Origin: Halorussus rarus
GTDB lineage: Archaea > Halobacteriota > Halobacteria > Halobacteriales > Haladaptataceae
DNA: 64,000 nt
Reading direction: 5' to 3'
Assembly (NCBI RefSeq): GCF_003369835.1
Contig: NZ_QPMJ01000004.1
Span: 1 to 64,000, forward strand
Both the position numbers and the translations under genes were made by a program. Positions 15,500 to 24,509 of this stretch are shown in pieces. Numbering within the stretch: position 1 is the first letter of the stretch; the number at the start of each line of letters is the position of its first letter. The notes below the pieces were generated by a model. That model searched no databases. It was not told the DNA's origin and saw only the letters and a program-made list of their open reading frames with translations.

Positions 15500-16453
15500 T
15501 CACTCCCCGCTCGCGGTCGTAGTGAACCCCTCCCGCGAGACGCGAATCCGCGTCCAGTACACCTCGCCGTCGTAGCGGACGACGTACGTCCCGTCGACTC
15601 GCCCGGACGGACTGTCGTCCTCGTCGTCCTCCCACGCGTACCGGACCTCCTCCTGCGACCGGAACCGCTCGCCCAGGTTCCAGACGGCGTCGGGCGGCTT
15701 CTCGCCGCCCGGAACGTAGTAGCCGCCCTCGTCCTCGATAGCCTGCGAGACGACGTCGCGCTCCTCGCTCGATAGTCCCGAGAGTTCGAACGCGTACCGC
15801 TCGCGAATCGTCGCGCCGTAGGCCTCTGCCGAGGGATTGACCTGCTCGGCCTCGTACCGGTAGGTCTTCAGGGACGTCTCCCGGGAACCGTCGACCTCGA
15901 ACCGGCCCCTGGTCTCGGCGTTCCAGACGATTACGGAGTGTTCCGGTTCGGGGACGAGCGCGGACTCGGAGATTTCGCCCTCGCGGTAGCGCAGCGACGA
16001 CCCGACCCCGAGGAAGCCGCCGTCGGCCCACCCGCGGGCCGCGAACTTCTCGCGGTCGACAGCGGGCAGGTCCTCGAAGCGGACCGTCTCGCTCTCCGAG
16101 ACCGATTCGTCGACCGGGTCGAGCGTGAAGGAGAACGCGGTGGCGGGCGCGGACGCGACGACCTCGCGGGAGAGCCGGTAGACCGCGTCGTCGTAGACGA
16201 CCGAGCGGTTCGCCGGCAGCGGCGGGTCGGTGTCCCCGACGGTCGCGGAGTCGTTCTCGACGGCGTCGGCGACGAGCCGGTTCCGCTCGGACGGCCCCTC
16301 GTCGAGGCGGTAGGTCACCTTCTCGGCTATCCCGGCGTCGGTTATCTGTTCCATGTGGAGGGAGGCGGCGGGCGCCCTCGCGCAGCCGGTGCAGCCGCCG
16401 GCGACGGCGATCGCGAGGGTCGCGCCGGAAGCGAGGAACTCGCGGCGGTCCAT
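15500..16453 (-). CDS. Haloarchaeal lipoprotein of unknown function
   Basis: A 317-residue exported protein. The N-terminus has an RREFLASGATLAIAVAGGCTGC signal: twin Arg at residues 3-4, a hydrophobic stretch, and a lipobox-type Cys at about residue 21, so it is probably Tat-exported and lipid-anchored. The mature part is acidic and beta-rich with repeated phrases such as VVYDDAVYRLS, VVRYDGEVYWTRI and RYAFELSGLSSEERDVVSQAIE. I do not recognise a catalytic motif. It is convergent with the epimerase gene (15-base gap) and lies 120 bases from the ABC permease gene. Its function cannot be stated. Confidence 0.72.
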   Translation of the reverse strand: MDRREFLASGATLAIAVAGGCTGCARAPAASLHMEQITDAGIAEKVTYRLDEGPSERNRLVADAVENDSATVGDTDPPLPANRSVVYDDAVYRLSREVVASAPATAFSFTLDPVDESVSESETVRFEDLPAVDREKFAARGWADGGFLGVGSSLRYREGEISESALVPEPEHSVIVWNAETRGRFEVDGSRETSLKTYRYEAEQVNPSAEAYGATIRERYAFELSGLSSEERDVVSQAIEDEGGYYVPGGEKPPDAVWNLGERFRSQEEVRYAWEDDEDDSPSGRVDGTYVVRYDGEVYWTRIRVSREGFTTTASGE

Positions 16454-16573
16454 GTCGGCGGGGTTTCCGTCGGTCCGGCTTAAAGTATCGGGTCGGAGAC
16501 GTGACGACGGGGTCCAGAGTCACGACGGCGGGTCGGCCGTCACAGCGGGGCGACGGTTACGCCGCGCCGACCG

Positions 16574-17815
16574 TCACTCCTGGAGGCGCTCGACGAGCGA
16601 CCCGAGCCGGCCGGTGTCGCCCGTGACGAGCCGGTCGGAGTCGAACAGGCGCACCGACAGCCAGACCATGACGGCGGCGAAGCCGACCTGGTAGGCGACG
16701 CCGGCGTAGACCAGCCCGAGGTCGCCGAACAGCAGGCGCTGGGGCGCGACCACCGGGTAGGTCGAGGGGATCGCGAACAGCGCCAGCTTCACCGGCAGCG
16801 AGAACGACGAGAGCCCGAAGTACATCGAGACGAACACCGGCGCCATCACCACGAGCATGAGCGGGACCATCAGGGTCTGGGCGCCCTTGCTGTCGTCGGC
16901 GAACACGCCGAGCCAGAGCGCCAGCGCGAGCACGTCGACGATGGCGAGCGTGAGCAGCACGCCCACGAGCAGGTAGTCGCCGCCGCTCAGTTGCGGGAGC
17001 GAGGCGACGCCCGACCCGGTCGACGGCCGGGAGAAGTAGATGGAGGCGGTGTAGAGCCCGGCCATCAACAGCCCGAGCAACGCGCCGCTCACCAGCTTGG
17101 CGGCCACGATGGTCCGGCGCCGGACCGGCATCGTCAGCAGGGTCTCGAGGGTCTTGTTCTCCTTCTCGCTGCCCATCCCCTGGATCATCAGCTGGCCGGC
17201 GCCGAAGATGGCGAACACCATCACCATCCCCAGCATGAAGAACCGCAGCGACACCGCCTCGGTCAGCGCGCCCGGCGAGGCGTCGACGCGCGTCCCGCGG
17301 ACGTACGTCGTCTGGACGTCCCCGACCGGCGCGAGCGCGGTGGCGTTCGCGCCGGACCTCGCCAGCGCGAGCCGGTCGTTCACCGCCCCGACGAGCGCGG
17401 CCGTCTTCGCGGACGCGCTGCCGGTCGCGAAGTTCACGCCGTCGACGGCCGAGTGGACCGACAGGTTCGCGCGCTCGTCCGCCCGAATCCGCTCGGTGAA
17501 GTCGGGCGGGACCACGACGACGACCGACGCCTCATCCCCGCGTTCGAGCACGCGCCGCGGCGAGACCGACGACCCCGAACTGGTCGACGTGACGTTCGCG
17601 GTCCGGTCGATGGTGTCGACCGCCAGCCGGCCGTACTCGCCGGCGTCCTGGTTGACCACCGCGACCGCCATCGGGTCGTCGGCCTGGTCCTGGATCGAGC
17701 CGACCCCCTGGAGCGTGACGACGACGAACAGCGGCGCCACCAGCAGCGGGATCAGGTATCTCGGTCGGGCGAGCTCCCGGAGCTCCTTCTTCAGGAGCCG
17801 GAGGAAGTGGCTCAT
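16574..17815 (-). CDS. ABC-2 type transporter permease (NatB-like)
   Basis: A 413-residue ABC exporter permease of the NatB/YhaP type. The N-terminal LLKKELRELARPRYLIPLLVAPLFVVVTL gives the first helix. A large extracytoplasmic domain follows (about 40-190), then five or six helices from LRFFMLGMVMVFAIFGAGQL to the C-terminus. GSEKENKTLETLLTMPVRRRTIVAAKL is the conserved cytoplasmic loop that contacts the ATPase. Its ATG overlaps the stop of the ATPase gene by 3-4 bases (17812-17815), so the two form one complex. It may export Na+ or another small substrate; this is not determined by sequence. Confidence 0.88.
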   Translation of the reverse strand: MSHFLRLLKKELRELARPRYLIPLLVAPLFVVVTLQGVGSIQDQADDPMAVAVVNQDAGEYGRLAVDTIDRTANVTSTSSGSSVSPRRVLERGDEASVVVVVPPDFTERIRADERANLSVHSAVDGVNFATGSASAKTAALVGAVNDRLALARSGANATALAPVGDVQTTYVRGTRVDASPGALTEAVSLRFFMLGMVMVFAIFGAGQLMIQGMGSEKENKTLETLLTMPVRRRTIVAAKLVSGALLGLLMAGLYTASIYFSRPSTGSGVASLPQLSGGDYLLVGVLLTLAIVDVLALALWLGVFADDSKGAQTLMVPLMLVVMAPVFVSMYFGLSSFSLPVKLALFAIPSTYPVVAPQRLLFGDLGLVYAGVAYQVGFAAVMVWLSVRLFDSDRLVTGDTGRLGSLVERLQE

Positions 17816-18522
17816 GCGGTCGCCTCCAGGAACGCCTCCTCGAGGTTATCGACGTCGTACCGCTCCTGTAGTTCCCCGGGCGTTCCGACGCCGACGATCT
17901 CGCCCTCGTCCAGGAGCGCGACCCTGTCGCAGAGGGTGGCGACCTCCAGCATGTCGTGGGAGGACAGCAGGACGCTCCGTTCGGCGTCGGGGTAGTCGTC
18001 GATGATGTCCCGGACCCGCCGGGCGTTCCGGACGTCGAGGCCGGTGGTCACCTCGTCGAGGATGGCGAGTCGGGGCTCGGTCATGAGCGCGCTCGCGACC
18101 AGCAGCTTCCGGGTCATCCCGGTGCTGTACTCGGCGGTGTCGTCGTCGATGCGGTCGCCGAGCGCGGCGATCTCGACCCCGCGCTCGACCCGCGGGCCGG
18201 GGTCGTCGAGGTAGAACCCGGCGACGAACTCCAGGTACTGCCGGCCGGTCATGTTGTCGTACGCGCCGGCCTCCGCCGGGAGGTACCGGATGGCCTCCCT
18301 GACGGCGTTGGCGTCGCGCCCGACCTCGTCGCCGAAGACGGCCGCCGAGCCGTCGGTGGGTTCGAGCAGCGTCGAGAGGATGCGCAGCGTCGTGGTCTTG
18401 CCCGCGCCGTTGGGACCGACCAGCCCGAACGTCTCGCCGGCCTCGACCTCGAAGGAGACGCCGTCGAGCGCGGTCGTCGACCCGTAGGACTTGGTCAGCC
18501 CGTCGATCGTCACCGCGTTCAT
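17812..18522 (-). CDS. ABC transporter ATPase (NatA-like)
   Basis: A 236-residue ABC ATPase powering the adjacent permease. Walker A reads GPNGAGKTTT (about 35-44), the signature is YSTGMTRKL, Walker B is RLAILDEVTTGLD, and the switch His is in LLSSHDMLEVA. The short form and ABC-2 partner fit the NatA, drug or lipid exporter group. The ATG is at 18522 and the stop overlaps the permease start. The 328 bases upstream separate it from the divergent TPP enzyme. Family is certain; substrate is not. Confidence 0.93.
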   Translation of the reverse strand: MNAVTIDGLTKSYGSTTALDGVSFEVEAGETFGLVGPNGAGKTTTLRILSTLLEPTDGSAAVFGDEVGRDANAVREAIRYLPAEAGAYDNMTGRQYLEFVAGFYLDDPGPRVERGVEIAALGDRIDDDTAEYSTGMTRKLLVASALMTEPRLAILDEVTTGLDVRNARRVRDIIDDYPDAERSVLLSSHDMLEVATLCDRVALLDEGEIVGVGTPGELQERYDVDNLEEAFLEATA

Positions 18523-18797
18523 GGCGTTCGGCCTCGTACGGTGGTCGGTCGCGGAGTTGGGCGGCCAGTCGACGTCGGTCTCCGGTGCGGGTCGCGCCGG
18601 TCGGGCGCGGGGAGGATGTCGTCCATACTCGCCCGCTGTATCCAGAGATGTAAAATTGTTCTCGTATTCGTCCTGTCACTAGCCGGAGCCAGACAAGACG
18701 CGACCGGGTAGTCCCCGGCCCGACGATGCGGCCGACCCGCGAAAGATTCCCGGCGACGCACCAAAGGATAAGTCGCCGGCTGCCGTCGAATCAAGCG

Positions 18798-18854
18798 ATG
18801 ACGCTCACGCTCGCCCGACGACCCGTCGACGCGCTGGAGGTTCCGGACCGATGA
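18798..18854 (+). CDS. Possible 18-codon leader peptide before the TPP enzyme
   Basis: An 18-codon frame (MTLTLARRPVDALEVPDR) starts with ATG at 18798, about 27 bases after an AGGATAAG box near 18765-18773, where a leaderless transcript would begin. Its TGA overlaps the ATG of the next gene as ATGA (18851-18854). The position would make it the first thing translated on the mRNA and couple it to the TPP enzyme. It could be a leader peptide or simply leader RNA; there is no protein evidence. Confidence 0.35.
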   Translation: MTLTLARRPVDALEVPDR

Positions 18855-20569
18855 CCCACACCAGCGAGGCGCTGGTCGAGCAGTTGGAGGACCTCGGCGT
18901 CGAGTACGTCTTCGGCTACCCCGGCGGCCGGGTCATCGAACTGCTCGACGAGCTCCCCGAGTCCGACGTCGAGGTGGTCCGCCCGCGCGACGAGCGCGAG
19001 GGCAGCGTCATGGCCGAGATGTACGGCCGGCTGACCCAGACCCCCGGCGTGCTCGCGGGCCAGGGGCCGTGGGTCGGCAGCATCGGGACCATCGGCCAGA
19101 TGGAGGCCCGGCTGTCGTCGTCGCCGATGGTCGCGCTGACCGAGGCCAGCGAGCGGGGCGACTACTCGACGTTGGCGCCCTACCAGCAGTCCCGCGGCGA
19201 CTACGGCGGACTCGAACTCCCGAAGATTCTCGACGCGGTGACCAAGGAACACTGGTTCCCGCGCTCGCCGACCGAGACGCTCCGGAGCGTCCAGTTGGCG
19301 TTCAAGCACGCCACCGCGGGGCGGCCCGGACCCACGGCGGTCATCTTCGACGGCGACGCGATCACCGAGGAGGTACCCGAGGACCCGATTCCGCCGGTCT
19401 GGAACGCCGACGAGCAGGTCCGCAACTGGGACGCCGCGCCGACCGACCGCGACGTCGCGGCCGCGGCCGAGGCGCTCGCCGAGGCCGAAAAGCCCGTCAT
19501 CATCGCGGGCAACGGCGTCCACGCCGCCCAGGCCTACGAGGAGTTGCAGTCGGTCGCGGAGGCCTACGACGCGGTGGTCGCGACCTCCTACCTCGGCAAA
19601 TCGACGATTCCGGAGACCCACGACCTCGCGGCCGGCGTCATCGGGTCGTTCGGCCACGAGGGCGCGAATCAGGTCGTGAGCGAGGCCGACGCGCTGCTCG
19701 CGGTCGGCTGTCGGCTGAACCCGATGGACACCAACTGGCAGGCGCCCTCCTTCATCCGGCCCGACGAGCAGACCATCGTCCACGCCGACGTCGACACCCG
19801 GAACGCCGGGTGGGTCTACCCCGCGGACGTGGGGCTGATCGGAGACGCGAGCGAGAGTCTCCTGGCGCTGGTCGAGGCGGCCGAAGCGGGAGGTGCGGGC
19901 GAGGACGCCGGCAACGGCTGGGCGCGCGGCCGGGCGGAGTCGGCCCGCGAGTCGTTCAGCGACCCGAAGTGCGACTCGGACGACGCGCCGATCAAGCCCC
20001 AGCGCGCCGTCAAGGAGATCGAGGCGGTGGTCGATGAGGACACCATCGTGACCGCCGACTCGGGCAACAACCGGTTCTGGCTGCTGAACTACCTCCAGAC
20101 GCCGGGCGTCCGGACCTACTTCGGGTCGGGCGGCGTCGGCGGCATGGGGTGGGCCACCCCGGCGGCGGTGTCGGCCGCCATCACCACCGACAAGGACGTC
20201 GTCGGCGTGGCGGGCGACGGCGGGTTCACCATGACGATGACGAGCGTCGAGGTCGCGGTCGAGCAGGGAGTCGCGCCCACCTTCGTCGTGCTCAACGACA
20301 CCAGCCTCGGGATGGTCCGCCAGATGCAGGAGGACGAGGGCGACATCGCGGGCGTGGAGTTCCACGACACCGACTTCGTCGCCATCGCCGAGGGGTTCGG
20401 CGCCGAGGGCGTCCAGGCGACCACACCCGACGAACTCGGGGCGGCGCTCGCGGAGGGCAAGGACAGCGACGTGCCCACGGTCGTCGACGCCCGCATCGAC
20501 CGCGACGAGGAGATGGCCGACCAGCTCCAGTCGTCGTTCTACGCCGAGGTCGGCGGCCTCCACGAGTGA
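18851..20569 (+). CDS. Thiamine-pyrophosphate enzyme, acetolactate synthase-like
   Basis: A 572-residue TPP-dependent enzyme of the acetolactate synthase/pyruvate oxidase/benzoylformate decarboxylase superfamily. Residues 1-165 are the PYR domain, with the proton-relay Glu at about E48 (PRDEREGSVMAEMYGR). The middle is the NAD/FAD-like domain (EKPVIIAGNGVHAAQAYEEL). The C-terminal PP domain holds GDGGFTMTMTSVEVAVEQ and VLNDTSLGM, the Mg-TPP GDG...N motif. Residues 345-360 are a Gly/Ala linker. No regulatory subunit gene lies nearby, so it is probably not the main biosynthetic acetolactate synthase; it may be a decarboxylase or oxidase. The start is the ATG at 18851, possibly coupled to an upstream 18-codon frame. 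Confidence 0.85.
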   Translation: MTHTSEALVEQLEDLGVEYVFGYPGGRVIELLDELPESDVEVVRPRDEREGSVMAEMYGRLTQTPGVLAGQGPWVGSIGTIGQMEARLSSSPMVALTEASERGDYSTLAPYQQSRGDYGGLELPKILDAVTKEHWFPRSPTETLRSVQLAFKHATAGRPGPTAVIFDGDAITEEVPEDPIPPVWNADEQVRNWDAAPTDRDVAAAAEALAEAEKPVIIAGNGVHAAQAYEELQSVAEAYDAVVATSYLGKSTIPETHDLAAGVIGSFGHEGANQVVSEADALLAVGCRLNPMDTNWQAPSFIRPDEQTIVHADVDTRNAGWVYPADVGLIGDASESLLALVEAAEAGGAGEDAGNGWARGRAESARESFSDPKCDSDDAPIKPQRAVKEIEAVVDEDTIVTADSGNNRFWLLNYLQTPGVRTYFGSGGVGGMGWATPAAVSAAITTDKDVVGVAGDGGFTMTMTSVEVAVEQGVAPTFVVLNDTSLGMVRQMQEDEGDIAGVEFHDTDFVAIAEGFGAEGVQATTPDELGAALAEGKDSDVPTVVDARIDRDEEMADQLQSSFYAEVGGLHE

Positions 20570-20650
20570 GCAGGTGAGAGACGGGCAGTGTTTCTCCGGG
20601 CAGTCGGCACGTCGGAAGACCCCCGACGCGGCCGAATCCTCGGGGAGCGG

Positions 20651-21622
20651 TCAAACCTCGTCCAGCACCTCGTCGGCGAACTGCGCCAGCACCGTCCGGG
20701 CGTCCCGGTCGCCGCCGCGGAGGCCGACCGCGAGGTGGTCGACGCCCCGGTCGGCGAGCGCCCGGACGTGGTCGACCAGCCACTCGCTGCCCGCGGCGAA
20801 CCCCTGGTGGACGTGCTCCATCTCGGCACCGGGGTCGGCCTTCAGCTCCACCGTCATCGCCTGGGCGTAGGGCTTGTCGCCCGCGGCCTCGCGCCAGTCG
20901 GCGAGGACGTTCTCCAGGGTGTTCTCGGGGAATCGGTACTGGAGCCAGCCGTCGCCCCGGTCGGCGATCCAGTCGAGCGACTGCCTCGAGTGGCCGGTCA
21001 CCAGCAGGGGCAGCGACTCGGTCGTCGGCTTCGGGACCAGGTCGAGCGACCCGTCGAGCGTCCCCAACGACGACTCCATTTCCGGGAACTCCTCGGCCCA
21101 GACCGTCCGGAGCACCCGGACGTGCTCGCGGAACAGTTGGCCGCGCGCGTCCTCGTCGACGCCGAACGCCGCGTACTCCGGCGGCCGGTCGCCCGAGGCG
21201 ACCCCGAGCACGAGGCGGCCGTTCGAGAGTCGGTCGACCGACGCGGCGGCCTTCGCGACGTGGAGCGGATGGCGGAGCGGGAGGACGACGCTGCCGGTCG
21301 CGAGCGCCACCTCGTCGGTCCGAGCCGCGGCCTGTCCCAGGTAGACCCAGGGGTCGTACACCTGGCCCGCGTCGCCGAACTTCGGCCAGTAGGTCGGGAC
21401 GTCCCGGACCCAGAGCGCGTCGAACCCGAGTTCCTCGGCGTACGTCGCGAGGGCCATCTGGTCGTCCAGCGCCGCGGGGTCGGCCGCGTCGGTCGCGTCG
21501 GTCGCGATGGGGAAGAACAGGCCCACGGTGAGGTCGCGGTCGTCTGACTCGTCCGCGTCGGTGGCCCCGAAGAGGCGTCGGAACCCGCGATTGCGGTGGT
21601 CCAGGTTCGCGCGGTCGGTCAT
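20651..21622 (-). CDS. LLM class flavin/F420-dependent oxidoreductase
   Basis: A 323-residue luciferase-like (LLM) oxidoreductase using FMN or coenzyme F420. Typical blocks are LGFDALWVRDVPTYWP, ARTDEVALATGSVVLPLRHPLHVAKAAASVDRLSNGRLVLGVASGDRPPEY, and SRQSLDWIADRGDGWLQY near residue 225. The ATG at 21622 is chosen over an in-frame start 14 codons upstream, because the conserved core starts later and the extension has no support. It is convergent with the TPP gene and divergent from the P450 gene (104-base gap). The substrate is unknown; the family includes monooxygenases and F420-dependent dehydrogenases. Confidence 0.9.
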   Translation of the reverse strand: MTDRANLDHRNRGFRRLFGATDADESDDRDLTVGLFFPIATDATDAADPAALDDQMALATYAEELGFDALWVRDVPTYWPKFGDAGQVYDPWVYLGQAAARTDEVALATGSVVLPLRHPLHVAKAAASVDRLSNGRLVLGVASGDRPPEYAAFGVDEDARGQLFREHVRVLRTVWAEEFPEMESSLGTLDGSLDLVPKPTTESLPLLVTGHSRQSLDWIADRGDGWLQYRFPENTLENVLADWREAAGDKPYAQAMTVELKADPGAEMEHVHQGFAAGSEWLVDHVRALADRGVDHLAVGLRGGDRDARTVLAQFADEVLDEV

Positions 21623-21726
21623 CGTTCCGAGACAGGAGGCCGGGGTACGAGAAAGGTCCGACACCGGAACGTCAGAGTCGTTACTAATCCGAGGTGTTTA
21701 GCGGGACGAGCCCGTATCGAAGTGAC

Positions 21727-22968
21727 ATGAGTTCAGCCGACCCGCAGGGGCTGCAGGCGTTCCCCCGGGAACTGGAGAGCCGGGAGTCGTGGCTCGAACC
21801 GTTCGACTGGTACCGGGAGATGCGCGACGAGGCGCCCGTCCGGTACGACGAGGACCGCCGGACGTGGGACGTGTTCCGGTACGAGGACGTCAAGCGCGTG
21901 CTGGACGACGACGAGACGTTCTCGGTGAATCCCCGCCTCGCCAGCGACTTCGTCGAGCCCGACAACCCCGGCGAGGGGCTCATCTTCGACACGATGCTGT
22001 TCCAGGACCCGCCGCGCCACGACGAACTCCGGGGCGTCGTCGACGAGGAGTTCCAGCCCCGGACGCTCCGCGAGCGCGAGCCCCACTTCCGGGAGCTGGC
22101 GGCCGACCTCCTGGACGAGGCGGTCGAGGAGGATGGCGGGGAACTCGAGGTCGTCGACGACCTGGCGTACCCGTTCCCGGTGACTGTCATCGCCGAGCTG
22201 CTGGGGGTGCCGGCCGCGGAGCGCGACCGGTTCAAGACGTGGTCGGACACTCTGGTCTCTGCCGCAAGCGACGACGAGGCCGGCGAGGAGTTCGCCGAGC
22301 GCCAGCAGCAGACCCAGCTGGAGATGGCCCAGTACTTCATGGAGATGATCGAGGACCGTCGGGAGAACCCGCAGGACGACCTGATGTCGCAGATCGTCAC
22401 CGCCGAAACCGGCGATGGAGGCCGGCTCTCCCAGGAGGAGGCGCTGGGCATGTGCATCCTGCTGCTCATCGCGGGCAACATCACGACGACGAACCTCATC
22501 GCGAACGCGGTCCGGTGCTTCGCCGGGGGCGACGCGGACCTGTTCGAGGAGCTGCGGGGCGACGAGCGCCGGCTCGGCACCGCCCTGGAGGAGGTGCTGC
22601 GCCACCGGTCGCCGGTCCAGGCGATGAGCCGCGTGGCGGCCGAGGACGTCACGCTGCGCGGCGAGAACATCGCGGAGGGCGACCGCATCATCGTCTGGCT
22701 CGGGTCGGCGAACCGCGACGAGCGACAGTTCGACGACCCGGACGAGTTCCGGCCCGACCGGTCGCCCACCGGCCACCTCGGGTTCGGTCACGGCACCCAC
22801 TACTGTCTGGGCGCCCCGCTGGCGCGCCTCGAGGGGCGAATCGCGCTCTCGGAGCTGCTCGACCGGGTCGAAGGCGTGGAGCTCGCCGCCGCCGACCTCG
22901 AACCCACCCGGAGCTCGTTCGTCTACGGCGTCGACTCGCTGCCGATCCGGTACTCGAACGGGGCGTAG
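21727..22968 (+). CDS. Cytochrome P450
   Basis: A 413-residue soluble P450 monooxygenase. The I-helix oxygen-binding motif appears as LIAGNITTTN, the K-helix ExxR as EEVLRH with ALEEVLRHRSPVQAMSR, and the haem ligand is C360 in FGHGTHYCLGAPLARLE. The first residues (ELESRESWLEPFDWYREMRDEAPVRYDEDRRTWDVFRYEDVKRVLDDD) follow the family pattern. ATG 21727 gives the normal length; an upstream in-frame start adds only 11 residues. No ferredoxin or ferredoxin reductase is adjacent, so redox partners must be elsewhere. It resembles CYP174-like haloarchaeal P450s by appearance, but the subfamily and substrate are not determined. Confidence 0.93.
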   Translation: MSSADPQGLQAFPRELESRESWLEPFDWYREMRDEAPVRYDEDRRTWDVFRYEDVKRVLDDDETFSVNPRLASDFVEPDNPGEGLIFDTMLFQDPPRHDELRGVVDEEFQPRTLREREPHFRELAADLLDEAVEEDGGELEVVDDLAYPFPVTVIAELLGVPAAERDRFKTWSDTLVSAASDDEAGEEFAERQQQTQLEMAQYFMEMIEDRRENPQDDLMSQIVTAETGDGGRLSQEEALGMCILLLIAGNITTTNLIANAVRCFAGGDADLFEELRGDERRLGTALEEVLRHRSPVQAMSRVAAEDVTLRGENIAEGDRIIVWLGSANRDERQFDDPDEFRPDRSPTGHLGFGHGTHYCLGAPLARLEGRIALSELLDRVEGVELAAADLEPTRSSFVYGVDSLPIRYSNGA

Positions 22969-23074
22969 CCCGGCGAGCCGACCGGGTCGGACGGGGCGCG
23001 GGTCTGCCGGTCCGCCGGACCGGTTCGGCGACGCAGACGAAAAGCACTTGTCAGTGGTGTAATTTGACTTACCC

Positions 23075-24436
23075 ATGTGTCCCCGCAAGCCCTCCCGCCG
23101 AGCAGTCATCGCGACCGCCGGCAGCGCCCTCTTCGCCGGCTGTGTCGGGTCGCTCCCCGGCAGCGGAGGAACGACCACCGAGACCCCTCGAACCGATCCG
23201 ACGACCGCGACCGAGGCCCGGGAGCCGTCCACCGGTCCGCGGGCGGCCGACGCCGACTGGGCCCAACCCGGACGGACGGCAGCCCATCCCGGTTACAACG
23301 CGACGATAGACGCCCCCGACGAGGAACCGCCGGAGGACTGGCGGACCGAACTGGACGGGCCGCTGACGACGCCGACCGTCGTCGGCGATGCCGTCTACCT
23401 CACCCGGGGCGAACTCACCGACGAGGCGCCGGTCGCGACCGTCGAGGCCTACGGTCTCGCGTCGGGGTCGCGCCGGTGGTCGACCCCGCTGGAGACCCGG
23501 TACGCCTTCAGCGCGCCGTTCGACAACTTCCGGACGGTCTACCACCGCGGAACGCTCTACCTCGCCACCGATAGGAGCGTGACGGCGGTCGACGCCCGGT
23601 CGGGCGCGGTGCTGTGGACCACCGGGGTCGGGACGCACGTCAACGACCCGCCTGTCGTCGGCGACGACGGCGTCTACGTCTGCGGCGTCGTCGACGGCGT
23701 CGTCGTCGCTCTCGACCACGACGGCGCCGTGCGCTGGCGATATCCGGAGCCGGAGACGACGACCGAGCGGGGCCACCGCGGCGGAATCCGGGGCATCCGC
23801 CAGCCGGCCCTCGCCGACGGGACGCTGTACGCGTCGTTCTCCGGGGCTGGCCGACTCGTCGCGCTCGACGCCGCCACCGGCGAGGAGCGATGGCGACACG
23901 ACCCCGAGAGCGACCACCCCGCCGCCACCGGGGCGGTCGTCGCGACGGCCGACGAACTCGTCCGCGCGTCCTTCCGCGGCGTCGAGGCCTTCGACCGCGA
24001 CGGGACGCTCCGGTGGCGCCACGGCGGCCTGGAGGAGGCGGTCATCCGTCCGGCCGTCGGCCACGGCACCGTCTTCGTCGCGGGTCTGGAAGGCCAGTTC
24101 GTCGCGCTCGATGTCGAGGATGGGACCGAACGGTGGCGGACCAGCCTCGCACCCGACGAGTTCGTCCAGGGGACGATTCCGTCGGTCACCGACGGCGCGG
24201 TCCACGCGCTCCGGACGACCCCCGCCGAGAAGACGGTCGCGGTCCACGCGCTCGACCCGGAGACCGGCGACGAGCTGTGGGCGCTCACCCGGACCGGAAC
24301 CCGGGGACGCGGTCCGGTTCCGGCCCGGGACCGGTACGTCCTCGCCACCCAGACCACGCCCCTGGAGCAGCGCCGGAACAAGACGGTCTCGGAGGGGCTG
24401 GACACGGTGTCGTCGCTGTGGACCTTCTCGCCGTAG
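23075..24436 (+). CDS. PQQ-like beta-propeller lipoprotein
   Basis: A 453-residue exported protein. The N-terminus (SRRAVIATAGSALFAGCVG) has twin Arg and a lipobox Cys at about residue 22, so it is probably Tat-exported and anchored on the outer face of the membrane. The mature part has repeated blades of the PQQ/YVTN type: GDAVYLTRG, RGTLYLATDRSVTAVDARSGAVLWTT, DGTLYASFSGAGRLVALDAATGEERWRH and GTVFVAGLEGQFVALDVEDGTERWRT. A role as a protein-interaction scaffold or assembly factor (BamB-like fold) is more likely than a quinoprotein enzyme, since no catalytic residues can be pointed to. It stands alone with its own upstream AT-rich promoter. Confidence 0.85.
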   Translation: MCPRKPSRRAVIATAGSALFAGCVGSLPGSGGTTTETPRTDPTTATEAREPSTGPRAADADWAQPGRTAAHPGYNATIDAPDEEPPEDWRTELDGPLTTPTVVGDAVYLTRGELTDEAPVATVEAYGLASGSRRWSTPLETRYAFSAPFDNFRTVYHRGTLYLATDRSVTAVDARSGAVLWTTGVGTHVNDPPVVGDDGVYVCGVVDGVVVALDHDGAVRWRYPEPETTTERGHRGGIRGIRQPALADGTLYASFSGAGRLVALDAATGEERWRHDPESDHPAATGAVVATADELVRASFRGVEAFDRDGTLRWRHGGLEEAVIRPAVGHGTVFVAGLEGQFVALDVEDGTERWRTSLAPDEFVQGTIPSVTDGAVHALRTTPAEKTVAVHALDPETGDELWALTRTGTRGRGPVPARDRYVLATQTTPLEQRRNKTVSEGLDTVSSLWTFSP

Positions 24437-24509
24437 CCGTCGGCGCGACGTCCGCGGAACGCGGTCGGGTTGCTGCACTTTTTTACGGTTCCGGAGAGAT
24501 TTGCGAGTC

